A stretch of 64,000 nucleotides of DNA from Thiohalocapsa sp963704155 (GTDB taxonomy: Bacteria; Pseudomonadota; Gammaproteobacteria; Chromatiales; Chromatiaceae), in assembly GCA_963704155.1 (NCBI GenBank), contig CAVPHF010000020.1, positions 14,632 through 78,631 on the forward strand. Reading direction: 5' to 3'. Positions 58,900-64,000 of the stretch are shown here, piece by piece; the first letter of the stretch is position 1, and each line of letters opens with the position of its first letter. The translations under genes were made by a program, and so were the position numbers. The notes under the pieces were generated by a model. That model saw only the letters and a program-made list of their open reading frames with translations, searched no databases and was not told the DNA's origin.

Positions 58900-59350
58900 T
58901 CGACCGAACTAGCGCGCGGGATGAGCCGTCAAATCACGCGGGTCAAGAGAAGGCAGCCTGAGCCGGGCGTGATCAGCCCGCTGTTGTCGAATCTCTACCT
59001 ACACAAAGTCCTGGACGGCTGGTTCGAGGACACGGTCAACCCACGCCTGCGCGGGCATGCCTTCATGGTCCGCTTCGCCGGTGGTCCGCTGTTGGCCTTC
59101 GATCGGGAAGAGAACGCGCGCCGGGTACTTGAGGTTCTGGCCAAGCGCTTGGCACGCTTTGATCTGATACTCCACCCTGAGAAGACTCGTCTGGCGGACT
59201 TCTGCTGTCCGCCATGGCGGCGCTCGCAGCGCGGGCGCCGCTTAGACCTGCTCGGCTTTACTCACTATTTGGAGACGCTCTCGGAATGGAAACAGGGCGG
59301 TGCAACGCAAGACGGCCAAAACCCGCTTTCGCCGCGCGGTGCGGCAGATC
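58900..59350 (+). pseudogene. group II intron reverse transcriptase remnant
   Basis: A piece of the RT-maturase: PEPGVISPLLSNLYLHKVLD then WFEDTVNPRLRGHAFMVRF, and ARRVLEVLAKRLARFDLILH then PEKTRLADF and LDLLGFTHY. The catalytic YADD box is replaced by FAGG (in VRFAGGPLLAF), so it was inactive before or after truncation. N-terminal RT blocks and most of the maturase are missing. A frame change near 59300 continues as KTAKTRFRRAVRQIGQ. No intron RNA domain V was found. Confidence 0.8.
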
Positions 59351-59444
59351 GGGCAATCGTGCCATAGCGAGCGCGTATATAAAATTGGCCAGCAAAGGCA
59401 GTTGCGGCACGATACGAGAAACGTTGCCATGAATTTCTCAGGTC

Positions 59445-59753
59445 GGTCGGGAAGCGATTGAGGAGTTTGGGAAGAACAAATTCGACTGGTTTCGCAAGTT
59501 TGCGCCCTTCGCCAATGGGATCCCCTCGCATGACCTCATTGCCGATGTGATCGCACGGTTGAATCCGAAGACGTTTCAGGCCTGCTTGCGCGGCTGGATG
59601 CGCGCGGTTGCTGAGGTCACCGAGGTCGCACAGCCCTTGGCGATGAGTCTGCTGGGCAGAAAAAGGAACCCGCGCGACCCGAAGCCATATCGGTCGCGCG
59701 GGCTTGAATGGCAGGTCCATCTGCGGCCACCACGAGGAGGTCATCATCGTTAG
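59445..59753 (+). pseudogene. ISAs1-type transposase N-terminal remnant
   Basis: The frame reads REAIEEFGKNKFDWFRKFA, then PFANGIPSHDLIADVIARLN and PKTFQACLRGWMRAVAEVTE. This is the conserved segment before the first catalytic Asp of ISAs1/H-repeat transposases. After EVTE the sequence changes to an unrelated Arg/Pro-rich tail. It lies directly after the intron remnant, so the two form a patch of decayed mobile DNA. Confidence 0.75.
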
Positions 59754-59852
59754 GTACTAGCCTAGTTCGCTAGCCTGACGATGTTCGTGACCCAGTCCAG
59801 CTTTCCCGGCGATGGTGCTGCAGGACCGAGCGTCGCCTGTGAAGCCCTGCTT

Positions 59853-59880
59853 GGCTCCATAGCACTTAGTGCTTGGAGCC
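59853..59880. repeat. perfect hairpin
   Basis: GGCTCCA and TGGAGCC enclose AGCACT-T-AGTGCT, giving a 13-bp stem with a single bulged T and a one-base loop. There is no T run, so it is not a classical terminator. It lies 176 bp before the HExxH protein gene, next to the mobile-element remnants. Confidence 0.6.
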
Positions 59881-60055
59881 TTGCCCTGCATGCGTGTCTT
59901 TTTGCGAGATGAACGTGGGACGTGGCGTTGCGCGCGGATTCCCCGACAGGCGATCCGCTGGGCGATCCGCCGGCGCGGCGTCAATTGGCGCGTTCGACCC
60001 TGCCCAGAGCGTCCCAACCCATCGCTTTTTGTTCAACCGCCCGCACCCTAGCCCA

Positions 60056-61489
60056 ATGCGCCGGTTCTACCCTCCCGCTCGCTGCTTGCTCGTGCTCGCG
60101 TCGCTGCTGGTTCTGTCGCTGCAGGCAGCTCTGGCCGAGCCCGCCCGGGAGGCTGCGCCGCGCTATCACATCGAGCCGGCGGCGGATCTGAGCCGGCTCG
60201 ACGTGCGGGCCTGCTTCCCCGGCGGCATGCCTCGGCAGCTCGCGGCGCGGGACCGGCGGGCGGCGCGCTACCTACACTTGCCGCAACGGAACTCGGAACC
60301 CGCAGCGACGCTCCGGGACGAGCGCATCCTGCTGCCCGAGAGCATGCCGGGTGCCTGTCTGCACTACAGTGTCGACCTCACCGCGGCAACCAGTAAGGAC
60401 TGGCGCAGCCCGGTGACCAAGGCCGGTGGTGCGCTGCTGCTGTCCCCGCAGCTCTTTCTCTGGCGTCCGCAAGGCGGCGGCGCCCTGTCGCTGAGGTTCG
60501 CGCTACCGGCCGGTACGCGACTGTCGGCCCCCTGGGCGCGCACTGGCGGCAGCGCGCGGCAGCCAGCATTCACCACCGGCGAGCGGCCCGCGGTCTGGGA
60601 TGCTCGCATCGCCATCGGCGACTTCGCCACCGACACCATCCGGTTGCCCGGTGGCCGTCTGGACATCGCGCTGCTGGCGGGCGAGCCAGCGCCGGATCGG
60701 AGCATGCTGCGCCGCTGGCTGCGCGCCCAGGCTGGCGCGCTCACCATCGTCTTCGGCCGTCTGCCGGTGCCGCGCGTGCAGGTGCTCGTAGTACCTATCG
60801 GCCGCGGTGGCGAGCCGGTGCCCTGGGGGCAGGTCTCGCGCGGTGGTGGCGATGCGCTGCACCTGTACATCGACCAGACACGGCCGGAGGCGGAGTTCCT
60901 TGCCGACTGGGTATTGGTGCACGAGCTGAGTCACCTGCTGCATCCGCGAATCGAGGATCGCGGGCGCTGGCTTTACGAGGGTATCGCCAGCTACTACCAG
61001 AGCCTGCTCCGCGCCCGCGCCGGGCTGCTGCCGCCGGCGCGTGCTTGGGACAGGCTGCACGCGGGCTTCCGCCGCGGTATCCGCGCCACCGAGTGGGGCG
61101 AGAGCCTGGCGGAGGTCAGCGCCGGCGGCGGTGAGTACATGCGCGTCTACTGGAGCGGTGCCGCCGTCGCGCTTCTGGCGGACCTTGAGCTGCGCCAACG
61201 CTCCAGCGGTGAGCAGAGCCTGGACACCGTGCTGGCGGCCTTCGCAGCCTGCTGTCTGCCGGCGCAGCGCTGGTGGGGCACCGCGGAGTTTATCAATAAG
61301 CTGGACGCCCTTGCCGGCGGCGACACCTTCCGGCGGCTTACGGACGCCCACCTGCGCTCGGACCGCTTCCCGGACCTCGCCGAGGCCTACCGCGCGCTCG
61401 GTCTCATGGCCGCAGACGACAAGCATGTCGAGCTGAGCGACGACGCTCCGGCGCGGGTCCTGCGCCGGGGTATCATGGGGGCGGACTAA
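60056..61489 (+). CDS. exported HExxH metalloprotease-like protein
   Basis: A 477-aa secreted protein with signal LLVLASLLVLSLQAALA. The C-terminal half carries DWVLVHELSHLLHPRIEDRG with HExxH zinc ligands and, 19 residues later, WLYEGIASYYQSLL, supplying the third ligand Glu. This is the arrangement of M1/M61-type gluzincins. The N-terminal half is beta-rich, as in M61 glycyl aminopeptidases. The PDZ domain of M61 is not obvious. ATG 60056 is chosen because it gives a proper signal peptide; an open frame extends further upstream to 59873. Confidence 0.82.
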   Translation: MRRFYPPARCLLVLASLLVLSLQAALAEPAREAAPRYHIEPAADLSRLDVRACFPGGMPRQLAARDRRAARYLHLPQRNSEPAATLRDERILLPESMPGACLHYSVDLTAATSKDWRSPVTKAGGALLLSPQLFLWRPQGGGALSLRFALPAGTRLSAPWARTGGSARQPAFTTGERPAVWDARIAIGDFATDTIRLPGGRLDIALLAGEPAPDRSMLRRWLRAQAGALTIVFGRLPVPRVQVLVVPIGRGGEPVPWGQVSRGGGDALHLYIDQTRPEAEFLADWVLVHELSHLLHPRIEDRGRWLYEGIASYYQSLLRARAGLLPPARAWDRLHAGFRRGIRATEWGESLAEVSAGGGEYMRVYWSGAAVALLADLELRQRSSGEQSLDTVLAAFAACCLPAQRWWGTAEFINKLDALAGGDTFRRLTDAHLRSDRFPDLAEAYRALGLMAADDKHVELSDDAPARVLRRGIMGAD

Positions 61490-61860
61490 GCGGCGATCTG
61501 CCGCGCATCAGCCGCGTGGTGCCAGAAACACCGCCGTGCCCGGGGTGGTCGCGCAGCCAGGCGCTCCAGGTGGTATGGATCAGCGGCAGCGCGTCGAGCT
61601 TGCGGCCGGCAAGGGGGCCGGCGATGGCCTGCTTCTTGATCTGACTCCAGAGGCTCTCGGTCTCGCGGTCATACAAGAGCATGTCGCTGTTGTAGAGCAG
61701 CCCGGAGACGCCGAAGCTGAGCGGCCGGCCGCTGGACTTGGACGCAAAAGCAACCCCGGTGCCGCAGAGCGGGCAATAGGTGAGGGCGATGCGCCACCGC
61801 CCGATCTGAAGGCTGTGCCGCTCGTTTCCTGGTCCTGCCGGCCCGGCACAAATGCTGAGA
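61473..61860 (-). pseudogene. DUF3179 protein remnant
   Basis: On the minus strand RIALTYCPLCGTGVAFASKS, then RPLSFGVSGLLYNSDMLLYD and RETESLWSQI are the conserved core of DUF3179 proteins (a CPLCG motif and a LWSQ box). Upstream of RWRIALTYC the similarity dissolves and the frame has no suitable start, so the N-terminal half is missing or shifted. The 3' end overlaps the end of the HExxH protein gene. The stretch 61861-62615 holds no gene I can support. Confidence 0.65.
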
Positions 61861-62615
61861 CCCCGAAGGACGCGCTGGAGGCGGGATAACCGAGCACGAC
61901 AGCCGCGGCAAGGTCGCCCGCGACGACATCGACAAGGCGCCGGGCGGCGACACGCAGCTCGCGGTAAGCCCGGAGTTCGGCCGGCCGCAGCACCATGCGG
62001 TTCGGGGGGTGCCCGCGGAGCACGCCATGCTGCAGCTGAACGAGGCCCCAGCGTGCGATGGATTGAGCGCTCGCGCGGCCCGGCGTGGGACCTGATTGGG
62101 CCGCTGGGGAGATAGGCGCGCCTTCTCAGCGGCTGAGAGTCCCGCCTGGTATCTGTTGCGCCAGACGGAAGCCATCGACGCGGTCATGGAGATAACGAAG
62201 TGGCTGACGCCTTCGGCGCAAGCGGACGCCTTGGGTGATTGAGCCGCTGCTGCTTGCGGTCGGGTGCCGCGTCTGGAAGTCAGCCTGTACGCATGCGCAG
62301 CACGCGCCAACGAGCAGACAGTCGCAAACTGCCGGCCGAACGGCAGGACTCGACCCTTATGTAAAGCTTTACATAATGGCCGATAACGGTCACCGCCGCG
62401 GGTTCGTGCAACTATCCGCTTCCGGTGGTTAGAGCCAGCGCGCGTGCAACCGGCCTTAGGCCATTTCCGTCAAATCGCCTATCAGCTGAATTGTTTTTAC
62501 GCCCGCCTTCTGTGTCGCACCGGCAGTCACAGAGCCCGGCTATGCTCCTGCCGGTGCTCCTCGAAGGCGAACCTCAATCCGGCGATATCTGGTAAGAGAT
62601 CCTCCGGCAATCGCC

Positions 62616-63977
62616 CTAGGGCGCCCACCAGGGGCGAGTGCTTCTCAGTCCGCCATCGCGTCCAACAATGGCTCCGGACGCCAAGAAGCGGCTCTCCCCA
62701 CCGGCCTCAGTAACCAGGTTGTGCGCCATTTCGGCGCGTGCACCCGTGGGACAGAAGAACACGGGCGTTGGTCCGCTTTTCAGGCCCTCAATACGCTCCG
62801 AGAGCATCTCAAATGGGATGTTCACGACGTGGTCGATGGTCGGCTCCTCGACCTCGATCGGATTGCGGAGGTCCACCAACAGAAGCTCCTTCGGCGGCTG
62901 TTTGGCGAGTTGGACGAACTCATCGAGCGCGATAGCACCGGGCTTCGGCTTCGGCTGGTAGACGATGTCGCTGCTCGTGGACCCCGTCGCTATTGGATTG
63001 TCAGCCTGAGCCCAGTCGGCGTAATCCATGGGTAGCACGCGCACGGCCCGATAGCCCCACTCCACCAGCAGACGCGCCGCTTCGTCGCTGCCCTCGCCGT
63101 AGACGACAATGGGCGCCGTGGCCGCGGACGGAAAGCGGTGTCGGCTTGCGGGAAGATCCGCGAGCGGGATGTTGATGGCGCCGCGGATATGGCCTGCTGC
63201 GACGGTTTCTGCCCCGCGGACGTCGATGACGATGACGCCGAGGTCTTCGTCGATGGCACGGCGAAGCCACTGGGGCTCGGTGACGCTAGGCTCGGTCTTG
63301 GTCCAGTCGGCAAAGCCGAGGGGGTAGATGGTTACGTCGGTGTATCCGAGTTGCCTCACCCGCAGCGAGGTTGTCGGCCCCAGGCAGCCGCCCGGACCAT
63401 AGAGCACTACCGGCGCGCTCCGGTCCTCCGGCAGGTGCTTTGGATAATCGGCCACCGCTGGCGCCGGCATTGAGGCGGCGCCCGGCACATGCGCCGCCAG
63501 GTACATGGGCGTCGGCCGAACATCAAGCACTGTCACCGAAGGGTCGTCCAGCGCGGCCTTGAAGGCGGCTTTAGAGAGCTTCTGGTCCTCGGAGATGGTC
63601 TTGGCGATGTCGAAGCGCACGATGGACGTAGCGTGCTTGCGGCCATCCCGGTCCTCGAAGGTGATCAGGAAGCCCTTGCGCTTGTACTTCGCGAGGTCGG
63701 CGAGGGAGTCGACATTCTTCAATAGCGTGTCGCGATCGAAGCTGACGACTGCTTTGTGTGTCCCGAAGTCCAGCTGAAGCGCTTGCGCCTTGTCGGACAA
63801 GGTGTCGAGGAAGCCCATCATGGTGCCCGGCGTCGGTGCGTGGCAGCCGGCGCAAAAGGCGGCCATTGGCGGCGCGGAGACTGCCGTGGGCGGAGGATTG
63901 GCGGCCTGTGCCGCCATCGCGGCACTGGCCAGTGTGATGGCGATGGCGGCGGTGCTTGGCGTAGTCCGGGTTCTCAT
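62616..63977 (-). CDS. heme-c-binding triple rhodanese protein
   Basis: A 453-aa periplasmic protein with a signal peptide (TAAIAITLASAAMAAQA). A c-type heme site, CAGCH in AAFCAGCHAPTPG, is at about residue 45. Three rhodanese-like modules follow, at about 145-225, 240-320 and 345-450. In the third the active-site loop is FFCPTGARAEMA, with the sulfur-accepting Cys. The second has EGSDEA in that place and no Cys. The first has GPGGCLGPTT, with a Cys in an odd loop. Heme plus sulfurtransferase suggests a role in periplasmic sulfur-compound electron transfer, which is inference. GAGGAGGTT precedes the start closely. Confidence 0.85.
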   Translation of the reverse strand: MRTRTTPSTAAIAITLASAAMAAQAANPPPTAVSAPPMAAFCAGCHAPTPGTMMGFLDTLSDKAQALQLDFGTHKAVVSFDRDTLLKNVDSLADLAKYKRKGFLITFEDRDGRKHATSIVRFDIAKTISEDQKLSKAAFKAALDDPSVTVLDVRPTPMYLAAHVPGAASMPAPAVADYPKHLPEDRSAPVVLYGPGGCLGPTTSLRVRQLGYTDVTIYPLGFADWTKTEPSVTEPQWLRRAIDEDLGVIVIDVRGAETVAAGHIRGAINIPLADLPASRHRFPSAATAPIVVYGEGSDEAARLLVEWGYRAVRVLPMDYADWAQADNPIATGSTSSDIVYQPKPKPGAIALDEFVQLAKQPPKELLLVDLRNPIEVEEPTIDHVVNIPFEMLSERIEGLKSGPTPVFFCPTGARAEMAHNLVTEAGGESRFLASGAIVGRDGGLRSTRPWWAP

Positions 63978-64000
63978 CTGAACCTCCTCGGCGCTTATGC

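Noticed and set aside
59853..59880. Integron attC site
   Set aside because: The hairpin is too perfect and short and lacks the attC core sites; no integrase or cassette is near.

Overview
The window looks like a chromosome segment from a purple sulfur bacterium (Gammaproteobacteria, Chromatiales/Chromatiaceae-like). It is GC-rich and carries a secreted Gly/Tyr-rich sulfur globule protein, a heme-c/triple-rhodanese protein and a TauE/SafE-type permease. The housekeeping blocks (argG, metG, gatCA, mreBCD-mrdAB-mltB-rlpA-dacA-ybeD-lipB) have gammaproteobacterial gene order.

Layout. 0-15 kb: the tail of an unknown gene, tRNA-Arg(CCG), a decayed IS3-type fragment, a Rieske protein, argG, an alpha/beta hydrolase, a truncated AEC permease followed by a 50-aa peptide gene, a secretin-N protein, a coiled-coil protein, a lytic transglycosylase, and a divergent unit of acyl carrier protein plus acyl-CoA synthetase facing a PatZ-like CoA-ligase/acetyltransferase. 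15-26 kb: cspA-like gene, intact metG, then the wreck of a type I-C CRISPR-Cas locus (one repeat, cas2 stub, cas1 with an amber codon, cas4, cas7 stub) with hicBA and a DUF433 gene embedded in the same operon. A Tn3-family element with 36-bp inverted repeats cuts cas7. Right of it lies a second, heavily deleted metG copy and a Bcr-like transporter with an internal deletion. 25.5-36 kb: truC, lipoprotein hydrolase, EamA exporter, sulfur globule gene, a MITE-like element, a membrane glycerophosphodiesterase overlapping a phospholipase-A2-like gene, rhomboid, and YedK-type SRAP.

36.1-43.5 kb: a type I restriction-modification operon, hsdM-hsdS-fic-hsdR, broken by about 30 small frame lesions. 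Almost all can be repaired by removing a single extra C, usually one lying directly 3' of a G. 43.5-58.3 kb: TauE-type permease, gatA/gatC, then the cell-elongation and envelope block mreBCD-mrdA-rodA-mltB-rlpA-dacA-ybeD-lipB and an XpaC-like protein; mreC seems to lack a canonical start codon. 58.3-64 kb: vapB with an internally deleted vapC, a group II intron reverse-transcriptase remnant, an ISAs1-type remnant, a secreted HExxH protein, a DUF3179 remnant and the rhodanese protein.

Genes that plausibly work together: the Mre/Mrd/MltB/RlpA/DacA set (rod-shape and peptidoglycan remodelling); the PLA2-like enzyme with the glycerophosphodiesterase (phospholipid turnover); ACP, acyl-CoA synthetase and the PatZ-like acetyltransferase (acyl activation and its control). 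The accessory material is mostly in decay. The best candidates for a second look are the extra-C signature of the R-M operon, the toxin-antitoxin genes inside the cas operon, the double metG region, and a promoter shared by the sulfur globule gene and the 50-aa peptide gene.
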